The notes below the pieces were generated by a model that saw only the letters and a list, made by a program, of their open reading frames with translations, had not been told where the DNA came from and ran no database searches. Shown piece after piece: positions 8,162-15,595 of a DNA stretch of 29,619 nt (positions within the stretch are counted from its first letter, which is position 1; each line of letters opens with the position of its first letter). Source of the stretch: Halonatronomonas sp964558325 (GTDB lineage Bacteria; Bacillota; Halanaerobiia; Halanaerobiales; Halarsenatibacteraceae); the NCBI GenBank assembly GCA_964558325.1, contig CAZLCX010000023.1, forward strand, positions 1 to 29,619. Direction: 5' to 3'. The position numbers and the translations under genes are program-made.

Positions 8162-8485
8162 ATGAAAGCAAATTTTCGCTGCTGGCTTGAAAATGACCAG
8201 GGTGAGCAGATTGTCGGCCCTGGTCTCTACCGACTGTTAACTGAGGTTGAAAAAACAGGATCTTTAAACCAGGCTGCCAGAGAAATGAATATGTCCTATC
8301 GGACTGCCTGGGGTAAAATCAAAAAAATAGAAGAGAGAGTTGGAGCCGAAGTCATCGAGAAGAAAGTTGGCGGTAAAGATGGTGGTGGGTCAGAGCTTAC
8401 TCCTAAAGGATACCAGCTCATGGAGATTTACAGCCAGCTAAAAGTCAGGCTGGAAACTATTTTAAAAGATTTTAAAGAGGACTGA
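8162..8485 (+). CDS. ModE-type winged-helix regulator, DNA-binding domain only
   Basis: A 107-residue protein that corresponds to the N-terminal DNA-binding domain of ModE, the molybdate/tungstate-responsive repressor. The winged HTH covers about residues 17-65: GPGLYRLLTEVEKTGSLNQAAREM, then MSYRTAWGKIKKIEERVG, with the typical MSYRxAW recognition helix. GGGSELTPKGYQLMEIY forms the wing and dimer helix. The C-terminal molybdate-binding domains of E. coli ModE are absent, as in many single-domain family members, so oxyanion sensing must be absent or supplied by a partner. It is the last gene of the tup operon, 19 bp after tupC, and the ModE-like palindrome at 5731-5754 is its probable operator. 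Confidence 0.88.
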   Translation: MKANFRCWLENDQGEQIVGPGLYRLLTEVEKTGSLNQAAREMNMSYRTAWGKIKKIEERVGAEVIEKKVGGKDGGGSELTPKGYQLMEIYSQLKVRLETILKDFKED

Positions 8486-8487
8486 TA

Positions 8488-8520
8488 AATCACCTGGTTT
8501 AAGTGATTCAAAAATTTTTA
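8488..8520 (+). terminator. Weak candidate terminator after the tup operon
   Basis: AATCAC, a 9-base loop and GTGATT form a 6-bp stem just after the stop of the ModE-type gene. The following tract (CAAAAATTTTTA) is only partly U-rich, so termination strength is doubtful. Confidence 0.35.
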
Positions 8521-8667
8521 TAAGTAATAGTTTTTCTAGCATTTAAACAACGAGTATAGTTACTTATTAATTCTTTTCCCATCTTCTTACCAAAAGCTTC
8601 AATATGAGATTTTTCTTTTTTAAAATAAATCTAGAATTCAGGTTGTTTCTGAAGCCTGTTACAACTC

Positions 8668-8696
8668 TTGACAACTTCCATAGGGAAGTGTATAAT
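8668..8696 (+). promoter_or_regulatory. Consensus sigma-A promoter with palindromic operator, methyl-transfer operon
   Basis: TTGACA (8668-8673), exactly 17 bp, then TATAAT (8691-8696), both matching consensus. The spacer holds the inverted repeat ACTTCC-ATAG-GGAAGT (8674-8689), so a bound regulator would block polymerase. The GntR-type regulator encoded at 10805 is the obvious candidate; that link is inference. The start of the first corrinoid gene is 54 bp downstream. Confidence 0.85.
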
Positions 8697-8750
8697 TATT
8701 ATATAATCAATTTTCTGATATTTTAAAAAATTTAAACAGGAGGACTGCTT

Positions 8751-9386
8751 ATGTCAGAGCAACTTGTTAAGGCCATTGCTGATGTCAAAGAAGATGAGGC
8801 GCTGACTATTGTTAAAAAAATGCTGGCGGATGGGGAAGATCCTATTAAAATTTTGAGAAAATGTAGAAAAGGTGTTGAGATTATAGGGGATAGATATGAG
8901 TCTGGTGATTATTTTATGCCGGAACTGATTATGGCAGGAGAGATTTTAACAGCTATCTCTGATCTTACCAGAAATAGAATTGAAGCCAATCAGGATGAAG
9001 AGGAGTTTTTAGGAAAAATTCTTTTAGGAACTGTTGAAGGTGATATCCATGATATCGGCAAAAATATTGTCTCATTTATGCTTGAAATTAATGGATTTGA
9101 AGTTATTGATTTAGGTGTAGATGTTCCAGCAGCAGATTTTATTCAGGCTATTAAAGATGAAACTCCTGATATAGTTGGCATGAGCGCTCTATTAACCCTG
9201 GCCTTCGATCAGATGAAAGCTACAATTGAGGCCATTGAAGAGGCAGGTTTAAGGGATAAGGTTAAAATCATAATAGGTGGAGCTCCAATTAATGAAAAAA
9301 TCAGAGAACATACTAAAGCTGATGGCTGGGCAAAAGATGCTGTCGAGGCAGTAAATATGTCTAAAACCTGGGTAGGGGTGAGTTAA
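8751..9386 (+). CDS. Corrinoid protein of a methyltransferase system (MtaC/MtbC-like)
   Basis: A 211-residue cobalamin-binding protein. Residues 1-80 form the helical cap of methyltransferase corrinoid proteins (ILRKCRKGVEIIGDRYESGD, then FMPELIMAGEIL). The rest is a Rossmann-like B12-binding domain. Its base-off motif is D98-I-H100-D-I-G103, with H100 as lower axial cobalt ligand, followed by the SxL motif S145-A-L147 and G176-G177. It carries a methyl group between a donor-specific methyltransferase and an acceptor enzyme. The next gene (2 bp downstream) is a URO-D-family methyltransferase and probably a direct partner. A consensus promoter lies upstream, and the ribosome site is AGGAGGA. 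The methyl donor cannot be read from the sequence. Confidence 0.92.
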   Translation: MSEQLVKAIADVKEDEALTIVKKMLADGEDPIKILRKCRKGVEIIGDRYESGDYFMPELIMAGEILTAISDLTRNRIEANQDEEEFLGKILLGTVEGDIHDIGKNIVSFMLEINGFEVIDLGVDVPAADFIQAIKDETPDIVGMSALLTLAFDQMKATIEAIEEAGLRDKVKIIIGGAPINEKIREHTKADGWAKDAVEAVNMSKTWVGVS

Positions 9387-9388
9387 AT

Positions 9389-10735
9389 ATGCTAGGAATA
9401 GATAACTGGGATCAATTAAGTCCAAGAGAAAAGTATGAGAAACGCTTTGAGAAATTTAGCAAACCTGATCTTGATTTTCCAGATGAATCTGTAAAAGAAG
9501 CCTACCAGGAAAGAATTCAGATGCTTAAAGATGTTATCGAGTTAAAGAAACCTGTCAGAGTTCCTCAATGTCTCAATATGGGTGTTTTTGTAGCAGATTA
9601 TGCCGGTTATACAGCTAAGGATATGATGTATAATTATGAAAGATTAGGAGAAGCCTTTAAAAAGTTTCATAAAGATTTTGAGGTAGATGCTGCAGCCAGT
9701 TCAATGCTTATGGGACCTGCCAGGGTTTTTGATATTCTAGAATATAAGCTTTATGACTGGCCAGGTAATGGAGTAGATGAGAAGAGATCCTATCAATGTA
9801 TCGAAAAAGAGTATATGAAAGCAGATGAGTATGACCTATTAATAAATGACCCTTCTGCATTCTGGATGAGGTTTTATATGCCCAGGATTATTGGGGCAAT
9901 GGAATCCTGGGGTAAATTATCACCCTGGACAGATATAATTGAACTGCCATTTATGGGGCCAACTTTTATACCCTTTGGAATGCCTGATGTTCAGGAATCG
10001 CTGAAAAAATTAATGGAAGCAGGTTCAGCTGCACTGGAATGGGCTGGAGCTTTTTCTCAAATAGATGCAGAGGTATCAGCTATTAATGGGCTTCCACCAC
10101 TTTTTGGTGGTTTTGCCAAAGCTCCTTTTGATACCTTAGGCGATACCCTCCGGGGAACAAGGCCTATAATGACTGATATGTTTAGGCGTCCTGAAAAGCT
10201 TTTAGAAGCTTTAGAAGTTCTGACAGCAATAAATATTGAGATGGGAATTCGGGCAGCCAATCAAAATAATAACCCGATAATCTTTATCCCCCTCCACAAG
10301 GGTGCTGATGGTTTTATGTCAGAAGAGCAGTTTGGTAAATTTTACTGGCCAACCCTAGAAAAAGTTATAAAGGGTCTTGTTGAAGAAGGGATAGTTCCCT
10401 ATTTGTTTGTTGAAGGTGGATATAATGATAGATTAGAATATCTGGCTACAGAAGCTGAGATTCCAGAAAAACAGACCATCTGGATTTTTGATGATACTGA
10501 TATGAGGAAAGCTAAAGAGGCTATAGGCGATAGAGCCTGTATCGGCGGCAATGTACCGGGATCGCTTCTCCAGACCGGTTCTCCTGAAGAAGTAGAAGAG
10601 TATGTTAGAGACTTAATTGAAAATGTAGGAGCAGATGGAGGATATATTCTGGCAAATGGTGTTGTCCTTGATGATGGTAAAGTCGAAAATGTTGAAGCAA
10701 TGCTTAGTGCAGGCAGAAAATACGGTAAATATTAA
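9389..10735 (+). CDS. URO-D-family (MtaA/HemE superfamily) corrinoid methyltransferase
   Basis: A 448-residue protein of the uroporphyrinogen decarboxylase superfamily, which includes corrinoid methyltransferases as well as HemE. Recognisable parts are SSMLMGPARVFDILEYK (105-120), a long C-terminal barrel half with FIPLHKGADGFMSEEQFGKFYWP (299-321), and IGGNVPGSLLQTGSPEEVEEY (385-405). Placement 2 bp after a corrinoid protein makes methyl transfer far likelier than porphyrin synthesis. It is longer than typical MtaA (around 340 residues, from memory), with an N-terminal extension. The zinc-binding His-x-Cys expected near LHxCG reads L339-F-V-E342-G-G here, and no Cys follows in YILANGV. It may therefore be a demethylating component rather than a thiol methyltransferase, which is inference. 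Confidence 0.85.
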   Translation: MLGIDNWDQLSPREKYEKRFEKFSKPDLDFPDESVKEAYQERIQMLKDVIELKKPVRVPQCLNMGVFVADYAGYTAKDMMYNYERLGEAFKKFHKDFEVDAAASSMLMGPARVFDILEYKLYDWPGNGVDEKRSYQCIEKEYMKADEYDLLINDPSAFWMRFYMPRIIGAMESWGKLSPWTDIIELPFMGPTFIPFGMPDVQESLKKLMEAGSAALEWAGAFSQIDAEVSAINGLPPLFGGFAKAPFDTLGDTLRGTRPIMTDMFRRPEKLLEALEVLTAINIEMGIRAANQNNNPIIFIPLHKGADGFMSEEQFGKFYWPTLEKVIKGLVEEGIVPYLFVEGGYNDRLEYLATEAEIPEKQTIWIFDDTDMRKAKEAIGDRACIGGNVPGSLLQTGSPEEVEEYVRDLIENVGADGGYILANGVVLDDGKVENVEAMLSAGRKYGKY

Positions 10736-10741
10736 TTAATC

Positions 10742-10775
10742 AGCCTGTCAGTTTTACTGGCAGGCTTATTTTTTT
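10742..10775 (+). terminator. Intrinsic terminator after the methyltransferase gene
   Basis: A 10-bp stem (AGCCTGTCAG with CTGGCAGGCT, one G-T wobble), loop TTTTA, and a T-rich tail. It lies between the methyltransferase and the GntR gene, so downstream genes of the cassette are expressed by read-through or from another promoter. Confidence 0.85.
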
Positions 10776-10804
10776 AAAACTTTAAAGATGGCAGGTGATT
10801 GTAA

Positions 10805-11587
10805 GTGTTAAACCAGGAAATAGATCGTGATTCATATGAACCAGTCTATATGCAAATAGTAAAAATTTTAAAAAAAGCAATCTCTGCTGGCTATTTCAAA
10901 CCAGGTGATAAATTACCTTCAGAAAGTCAACTCTGTCAGGAATTCTCAGTCAGTCCAATGACAGTTCGCCGGGCCCTTGATGTATTGATAGAACAGAATA
11001 TAATCTATGGGATACAGGGTAAGGGTACTTATATTAGAAAAATTAAAATTGGCTCAGCAAATTTTGAACTAACTGCATTAAAAAAGTTTTTCTCATCCAA
11101 TCAAATTAAAGTTAAATTACTGGCTGTTGGAGTTGAAGATGCAGATAAAAAGACTGCAGAAAAATTAAATATTAATCCAGGAGATTCTGTGATTTACTTA
11201 AAGAGACTCTTATTAAAAAATTCTCTTCCCTATTTTTTGCATGAAGAATTTCTTTTATATGACCCAACCCGGCCGATCGTTGAATCTGAGTTAGAAGTAA
11301 CTTCACTGGAAGGTTTTTTTGATGGCACTGGTTCATCTGAGATAATGAATGGTTTTCTCAAGTTGAAACCGGTAATTTTTTCATCAGATCAGGCTGAATA
11401 TCTTAATTTAAAAGCAGGTACTCCAGGGTTTAATTTAGAACATATTTTCTATGATTATAAAGACCAGCCTATAAACTGGGGCAAATTCTACTGTAGCGAT
11501 AATAAGCTGGACCTTCAAACACATATTGGCATCAAAGATGACAATCAGGAATTGGGGGCTGATTTCAGTGCAGCAGAGAATAGATAA
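10805..11587 (+). CDS. GntR-family transcriptional regulator, HutC/UTRA type
   Basis: A 260-residue regulator. The N-terminal GntR winged HTH spans about residues 10-78: PVYMQIVKILKKAISAGYFK, PGDKLPSESQLCQEFSVS, MTVRRALDVLIEQNIIYG and GKGTYI, the last being the wing. The C-terminal half matches a UTRA ligand-binding domain, with GDSVIYLKRLLLKNSLPYFL and PGFNLEHIFYDYKDQPINWG. HutC-type members release DNA when a small molecule binds. The gene sits inside the corrinoid cassette, so the ligand may be the methylated substrate or its product. The palindrome in the promoter at 8668 is a plausible target. The start is GTG 10805, with AGGTGA six bases upstream, and its end overlaps the next gene. Confidence 0.92.
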   Translation: MLNQEIDRDSYEPVYMQIVKILKKAISAGYFKPGDKLPSESQLCQEFSVSPMTVRRALDVLIEQNIIYGIQGKGTYIRKIKIGSANFELTALKKFFSSNQIKVKLLAVGVEDADKKTAEKLNINPGDSVIYLKRLLLKNSLPYFLHEEFLLYDPTRPIVESELEVTSLEGFFDGTGSSEIMNGFLKLKPVIFSSDQAEYLNLKAGTPGFNLEHIFYDYKDQPINWGKFYCSDNKLDLQTHIGIKDDNQELGADFSAAENR

Positions 11588-12263
11588 TAAAAAAGCAAGT
11601 AAAATAACAGAATTAACAGCAGAACTCAAAGAAGACCAGGTTCTGAAATTAGTTGAAAAACGCCTGGAAAATGGAGTAGACCCTCTAGAGATAATTAAAG
11701 ACTGTCAGCGGGGAATGCAGATAGTCGGCCAGAAATATGAAGCCAAAGAATATTATCTCTCTGGAATGATTATGGCCGGTGAGATCTTAAAAGAAGTAAT
11801 GAAAATTATAGAACCATATATCCAGGAAAATAATGAAGATAATAATATAGAAGGGAAAATAGTTTTAGGAACTGTAGCCGAGGATATCCATGATTTAGGC
11901 AAAAATATTTTTCAAATACTCCTTAACTGCCATGGATTTCAGGTGATTGATCTTGGGGTTGATGTTTCGGCAGATAGTTTTATTAAAGCGGTTAATGATC
12001 ATAAACCTGATATAATAGGGCTTTCAGGGGTAATGTTATCATCCCATGATCGAATGAAAGAAATAATTAAGACCCTTGAAAATAATTTTCCTGAAACCTG
12101 TCCCCCGATAGTAATTGGAGGAAGCCAGCTTAATCAGGATGTAGCAGATTATATAGAAATAGAATACTGGAGTAAAGATGCAGTTAAAGGTCTTGAGCTC
12201 TGCCAGTCCTTAATTAAGAGGAAGGGGAAAAGTAGCAATGAAAACAATAATGATTGCCTGTGA
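11568..12263 (+). CDS. Second corrinoid (B12-binding) methyltransferase protein
   Basis: A paralogue of the corrinoid protein at 8751, about 231 residues long. The helical cap is clear (PLEIIKDCQRGMQIVGQKYE, then YYLSGMIMAGEIL). The cobalamin domain has D106-I-H108-D-L-G111, then GFQVIDLGVDV and VIGGSQL. The usual SxL motif reads S-G-V in IGLSGVMLSS, a conservative change near the nucleotide tail of the cofactor. The chosen start is GTG 11568, preceded by a G-rich tract and overlapping the regulator gene by 20 bp. TTG 11526 is also open but would overlap by 62 bp, and the family alignment does not need those residues. Two corrinoid proteins with one methyltransferase suggest two substrates or a missing second methyltransferase elsewhere. 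Confidence 0.87.
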   Translation: MQQRIDNKKASKITELTAELKEDQVLKLVEKRLENGVDPLEIIKDCQRGMQIVGQKYEAKEYYLSGMIMAGEILKEVMKIIEPYIQENNEDNNIEGKIVLGTVAEDIHDLGKNIFQILLNCHGFQVIDLGVDVSADSFIKAVNDHKPDIIGLSGVMLSSHDRMKEIIKTLENNFPETCPPIVIGGSQLNQDVADYIEIEYWSKDAVKGLELCQSLIKRKGKSSNENNNDCL

Positions 12264-12930
12264 AACAATTAAAAAAGAAATAGAACTGGCAATGGCTAAA
12301 ACCGGGGAGCTTTATCCAGTAACCTGGATAGAGTCCGGTCTCCATGAAAATCCAGATAAATTAAAAGAACATCTCCAGGAAAAACTGGATGAAATAGATG
12401 AAGTTGATAGAATTCTATTAGCCTTTGGCTTCTGCGGGAATGCTGTCCTTGGTCTAAGAACAGGAGATTTTGAACTGGTTATTCCCAGGGCTGAAGATTG
12501 TATATCGCTGTTACTCGGTTCAAATGAAAAAAGACGTGAGACCATCGATCTTTCCCATACATACTTTTTAACTGAGGGTTGGCTGGAAAATGAAGAGAAT
12601 ATCTGGAAAGAATATCAGTATGTTGTTAAGAAATATGGAAAGGAGAGAGCAGATAGAGTATTTGAAATAATGTTAAAGAACTATCACCACCTGGCCGCCA
12701 TTGATACAGGGGCCTTTGATTATGATAAATTTTATCAGGATATTCTGGAGATAGCTGAAACTCTAAAGTTAGAACCGGTTAAAGTTAATGGTGATTTAAG
12801 TTTTCTGGAAAAATTATTGACTGGTCCCTATCCTGAAGAGCAGTTTTTAATCTTAAAATCAGGAGAGGAAGTAACCTATGAAAAACTGCGGCAGATTGAA
12901 CCTTTAAGTTCATCTGGACAGATAAAATAA
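12238..12930 (+). CDS. DUF1638-family protein linked to corrinoid methyl transfer
   Basis: A 230-residue soluble protein. It begins MKTIMIACETIKKEIELAM, and carries LLAFGFCGNAVLGLRTGDFELVI, then IPRAEDCISLLLGS and TYFLTEGWL. These Cys-, His- and Trp-containing blocks are what I recognise from DUF1638, a domain found mostly in methanogens and acetogen-like anaerobes, often beside corrinoid methyltransferase genes. Its biochemical role is unknown. Conserved C8, the Cys in GFCGN and the Cys in EDCIS could bind metal, which is speculation. The ATG overlaps the preceding corrinoid gene by 26 bp and has GAGGAAGGGG upstream, so the pair is probably translationally coupled. The next gene, an MFS carrier, follows by 12 bp. 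Confidence 0.8.
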   Translation: MKTIMIACETIKKEIELAMAKTGELYPVTWIESGLHENPDKLKEHLQEKLDEIDEVDRILLAFGFCGNAVLGLRTGDFELVIPRAEDCISLLLGSNEKRRETIDLSHTYFLTEGWLENEENIWKEYQYVVKKYGKERADRVFEIMLKNYHHLAAIDTGAFDYDKFYQDILEIAETLKLEPVKVNGDLSFLEKLLTGPYPEEQFLILKSGEEVTYEKLRQIEPLSSSGQIK

Positions 12931-12942
12931 GGAGTGATTATT

Positions 12943-14145
12943 TTGCAAAATAGCAGTTCAGATTATCCCAAGTATCGCTGGTTAGTCCTGGCTATAGCCT
13001 GGTTTTCCTTCTTTGGTCTGGCCATGGCCTGGTACATAATGCCGACACTGGAATATCAGATTGTTGAGATTTATAGCATTACCACAGCCCAGTATTCTCG
13101 AGCTCTAACCCTGCCCTTTTTAATTGCCGGTATTCTTTCAATTGGAGGTGGAATGCTGGCAGACCGGTTTGGCCTCCGAAAGGCTGCCTCTCTGGGGATA
13201 ATAATTTCAGGTATAGGAATTATGGTTCGTGCCAGCACAGCCAGTTATCAGATTTTACTGTTAGCCATGTTTCTTATCGGTACCGGACTTGGCCTGATTA
13301 TGCCCAATCTGCCTAAGTTAGTCAGCATCTGGTTTCCACCAGAAGAAACTGGTCTTGCGACAGGAATTTACAATACAGGTTTAATGGGAGGAATTTCAAC
13401 TGGATTAGTGATTGCCCCCTTATTACCTGACTGGTCTCAGGGAAATTTAATGCTGGGAGGTCTGGTAGTTGTTTTAGGAATATTATTTTTTTTAATAGTC
13501 AGAGATTCTCCTCCAGGTAAAGAGATTATGAGAACACCATTATTAGAAGGTATTCAGACTGCAGCCAAAAGTAAGAACAGCTGGCTTGCAGCTATGGCAG
13601 TATTTTTTGGTCTTTCTGGTATGGTCTCGATTCAAAGCTCTCTGCCTGCTGCTTTAAATACAGTTTATGGTATTGAAATGGGAGCAGGGGGCCAGGTTGC
13701 CTCCTTAATAACATATGCTGGAGTCTTTGGCTCTCTGACATTACCAGCTCTGGCGGAAAAATCAGGTAAACTTAAAAAGAACCTTATCTTATTAATCCTG
13801 GGATTTCCTATTTTTATGTATCTAACCTGGCTGATTGGCGGTCAGTCGATGATAATACTCTGGGGTGGAACAATTTTAGCAGGATATATTGCCGGTGGAT
13901 CACTGCCAATATTTATGTCAGTACCTGTTTATCTGCCAGATATTAAATCAGATCCAGTCCAGGCTCAACATGTAGGGGGAGCATCAGGAATGCTTTCATC
14001 TTTGATGAATATGGGAGGTTTTATTGGTTTTCCCTTTGTAGTAACACCGATAATTATCAATTTTGGCTATAATACTGGCCTGCTGGTAGCCTGTATTCTC
14101 TTTGCAACCCAGGCAATTTTAGCTAAATTCATTGATTTTAAATAG
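12943..14145 (+). CDS. MFS transporter of the methyl-transfer cassette
   Basis: A 400-residue membrane protein with about 12 hydrophobic segments. The major-facilitator loop signature appears as GGGMLADRFGLRKAASLG between helices 2 and 3. The second half starts near residue 210 (KNSWLAAMAVFFGLSGMVS). The nearest feel is the cyanate/nitrate-like group of MFS carriers, but the substrate is not readable. As last gene of the cassette it probably imports the methylated substrate or exports the demethylated product. A GTG at 12934 overlaps the ribosome site (AAGGAGTGA), so TTG 12943, eight bases after GGAG, is the better start. No terminator follows immediately. Confidence 0.85.
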   Translation: MQNSSSDYPKYRWLVLAIAWFSFFGLAMAWYIMPTLEYQIVEIYSITTAQYSRALTLPFLIAGILSIGGGMLADRFGLRKAASLGIIISGIGIMVRASTASYQILLLAMFLIGTGLGLIMPNLPKLVSIWFPPEETGLATGIYNTGLMGGISTGLVIAPLLPDWSQGNLMLGGLVVVLGILFFLIVRDSPPGKEIMRTPLLEGIQTAAKSKNSWLAAMAVFFGLSGMVSIQSSLPAALNTVYGIEMGAGGQVASLITYAGVFGSLTLPALAEKSGKLKKNLILLILGFPIFMYLTWLIGGQSMIILWGGTILAGYIAGGSLPIFMSVPVYLPDIKSDPVQAQHVGGASGMLSSLMNMGGFIGFPFVVTPIIINFGYNTGLLVACILFATQAILAKFIDFK

Positions 14146-14228
14146 ACTTAAATATTTGAATGAAAAAATCTTTAATTATAATAGATGATATCAGGCTCTT
14201 AAGAAAATTAATTCTGACAAAATTCACT

Positions 14229-14288
14229 CACCTCTATTAAATCTAATTTTAAAATGATATAATTAATATTATTTAGAGAATAGAGGTG
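14229..14288 (+). promoter_or_regulatory. 10-bp inverted repeat covering the flavoprotein ribosome site
   Basis: CACCTCTATT (14229-14238) is the exact reverse complement of AATAGAGGTG (14279-14288). The right arm contains the Shine-Dalgarno sequence of the next gene. A TATAAT (14258-14263) lies between the arms, and a weaker promoter-like pair (TTGAAT 14156, TATAAT 14177, 15-bp spacing) lies upstream. A transcript from the upstream start could hide the ribosome site. Confidence 0.45.
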
Positions 14289-14294
14289 TTTTGC

Positions 14295-15008
14295 TTGAAG
14301 ATAACAGCGATTTATGGTAACAACAGAAAGGGCAGCACTTATAATTCAGTCCAGGTATTAAAAGAAAAATTAAATGAGCATGGAGCAATCGAATATACTG
14401 ATATATTTCTGCCGGCTGAATTATCTGAGTCCTGCAGAGGCTGCTTTAACTGTTTTTTTAAAGGGGAAGAAACCTGCCCTGATAGCGAACAGGTTCAAAA
14501 GATTGTAGCTAAGATGCTTGCGGCAGACGGAATAATTCTGTCTTCGCCGGTATATGCCCTGGATGTTTCAAGTTCGATGAAAAACCTGCTGGATCACCTC
14601 TGTTATATGTGGATGCCCCATCGCCCCAATGCTGAATTTTTTAGTAAAACTGGTTTTGTGCTTTCCACTGCAGCAGGTAGCGGAACCAGAAGGACCAATA
14701 AAACTTTAAAATTAAGTCTGGATTATTTAGGTTTTAAGAGAATCTATTCCTATGGAGTTAATATAGCAGCCACAGACTGGTCAGGAGTCAGCATCAAGAA
14801 AAAAGAAAAGATAGAAGCAGATTTAACTAAACAGGCAGCAAAATTTTATAAAGCCACATTAAATCGTGAGAAATTATGGTATAGACCTAAGACCAGGTTG
14901 ATTTTTCTGGCAATGAGACGACTTATAAAAACATATGAAAATGCCAATCTCGATAAAGCCTACTGGGAAGAGCAGGGCTGGTTTAGTGGGGATTCTCCCT
15001 TTATTTGA
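14295..15008 (+). CDS. Iron-sulfur flavoprotein (NADPH-dependent FMN reductase fold)
   Basis: A 237-residue protein with a flavodoxin-like fold. The FMN phosphate loop is in MKITAIYGNNRKGSTYNSV, and SSPVYALDVSSSMKNLLDH is the conserved flavin-contact strand and helix. Between them is the compact cysteine cluster C47-x2-C50-x2-C53-x7-C61, which binds a 4Fe-4S cluster in archaeal and clostridial iron-sulfur flavoproteins. These pass electrons between ferredoxin and small acceptors such as oxygen or peroxide. The C-terminal part (TKQAAKFYKATL and beyond) is helical and longer than in minimal members. A GTG at 14286 overlaps the ribosome site, so TTG 14295, six bases after AGAGGTG, is taken as start. 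The gene is followed directly by a terminator, so it is probably monocistronic. Confidence 0.88.
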   Translation: MKITAIYGNNRKGSTYNSVQVLKEKLNEHGAIEYTDIFLPAELSESCRGCFNCFFKGEETCPDSEQVQKIVAKMLAADGIILSSPVYALDVSSSMKNLLDHLCYMWMPHRPNAEFFSKTGFVLSTAAGSGTRRTNKTLKLSLDYLGFKRIYSYGVNIAATDWSGVSIKKKEKIEADLTKQAAKFYKATLNREKLWYRPKTRLIFLAMRRLIKTYENANLDKAYWEEQGWFSGDSPFI

Positions 15009-15032
15009 AATTACTAAAAAATATTAACAACA

Positions 15033-15063
15033 ACCCTGGTAAAATTATCAGGGTAATTTTTAT
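15033..15063 (+). terminator. Intrinsic terminator after the flavoprotein gene
   Basis: ACCCTG (15033-15038) pairs with CAGGGT (15049-15054), extended inward by A-T pairs, and is followed by AATTTTTAT. Confidence 0.8.
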
Positions 15064-15566
15064 ATTTAATTATAACTTTATTTATAAACATTAATTTATA
15101 AAAATATTTAAAAATTTAAACAATGAAGAATTATTTGACTATCAGAATCCAAGTTTCACGAGAAGGATTGGAGTATCAGTTGTAGTGCTGGAAACCATTA
15201 GATTTTCAACGCTAGAAGCTATCTTTGAAGTTCTGGACTGACAGTCAGGAGATTTTCTGGAATAAGACTGGATTAAATGCTAAGGCAGTTAATTTATTAT
15301 AAAGACTTTAAAAAAACAGGGGATAATTCCCCTGCTTTTTTATGTAATCTTTGAAACTTATAACTTCCAGGGCAGATAGGATAAGATAGCTCTTCCTATT
15401 CCGACGGTTACCACCTCCGTTAACGATTAGGATTATTCCTGGTAAATTATCAGCCCCCATCCCTATAAATTTCAAAATAAGATTAGGTTGAAGTATCATC
15501 ATATTAATATACAATATTAGGAATGTCTATAATATATTTTTGCAGACTTAAAAATAATTGCAGGAG
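15064..15566. other. Non-coding stretch before the ABC transporter
   Basis: No gene is supported here. An open frame without start at 15122-15241 (including TRRIGVSVVVLE and STLEAIFEVLD) is not recognised and may be a decayed fragment. A hairpin-terminator lies at 15311-15341. A structured stretch at about 15392-15433 can pair TCCTA with TAGGA and ACGG with CCGT. The rest is AT-rich and featureless. Confidence 0.5.
15311..15341. terminator. Bidirectional hairpin-terminator
   Basis: CAGGGG-ATAATT-CCCCTG, preceded by six A and followed by CTTTTTT, can terminate on either strand. It closely resembles the terminator at 18851-18878 on the far side of the ABC transporter operon. Confidence 0.75.
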
Positions 15567-15595
15567 TTGAAAAAGATAAATAATAATAGTATAAT
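15567..15595 (+). promoter_or_regulatory. Sigma-A-type promoter for the ABC transporter operon
   Basis: TTGAAA (15567-15572), 17-bp spacer, TATAAT (15590-15595), 50 bp before the permease start. Confidence 0.65.

Noticed and set aside
9389..10735. Uroporphyrinogen decarboxylase (hemE) for haem synthesis
   Set aside because: Too long, no other porphyrin genes nearby, and flanked by corrinoid proteins, which fits the methyltransferase branch of the superfamily.
15310..15440. T-box-like element on the minus strand (GGAGGTGGTAACCG followed by a hairpin-terminator)
   Set aside because: The motif has an extra base relative to the T-box core, lies about 85 bases from the hairpin, and no minus-strand gene follows the terminator.
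15308..15514. 68-codon minus-strand ORF
   Set aside because: It runs through the hairpin-terminator, has no convincing ribosome site and no recognisable domain.
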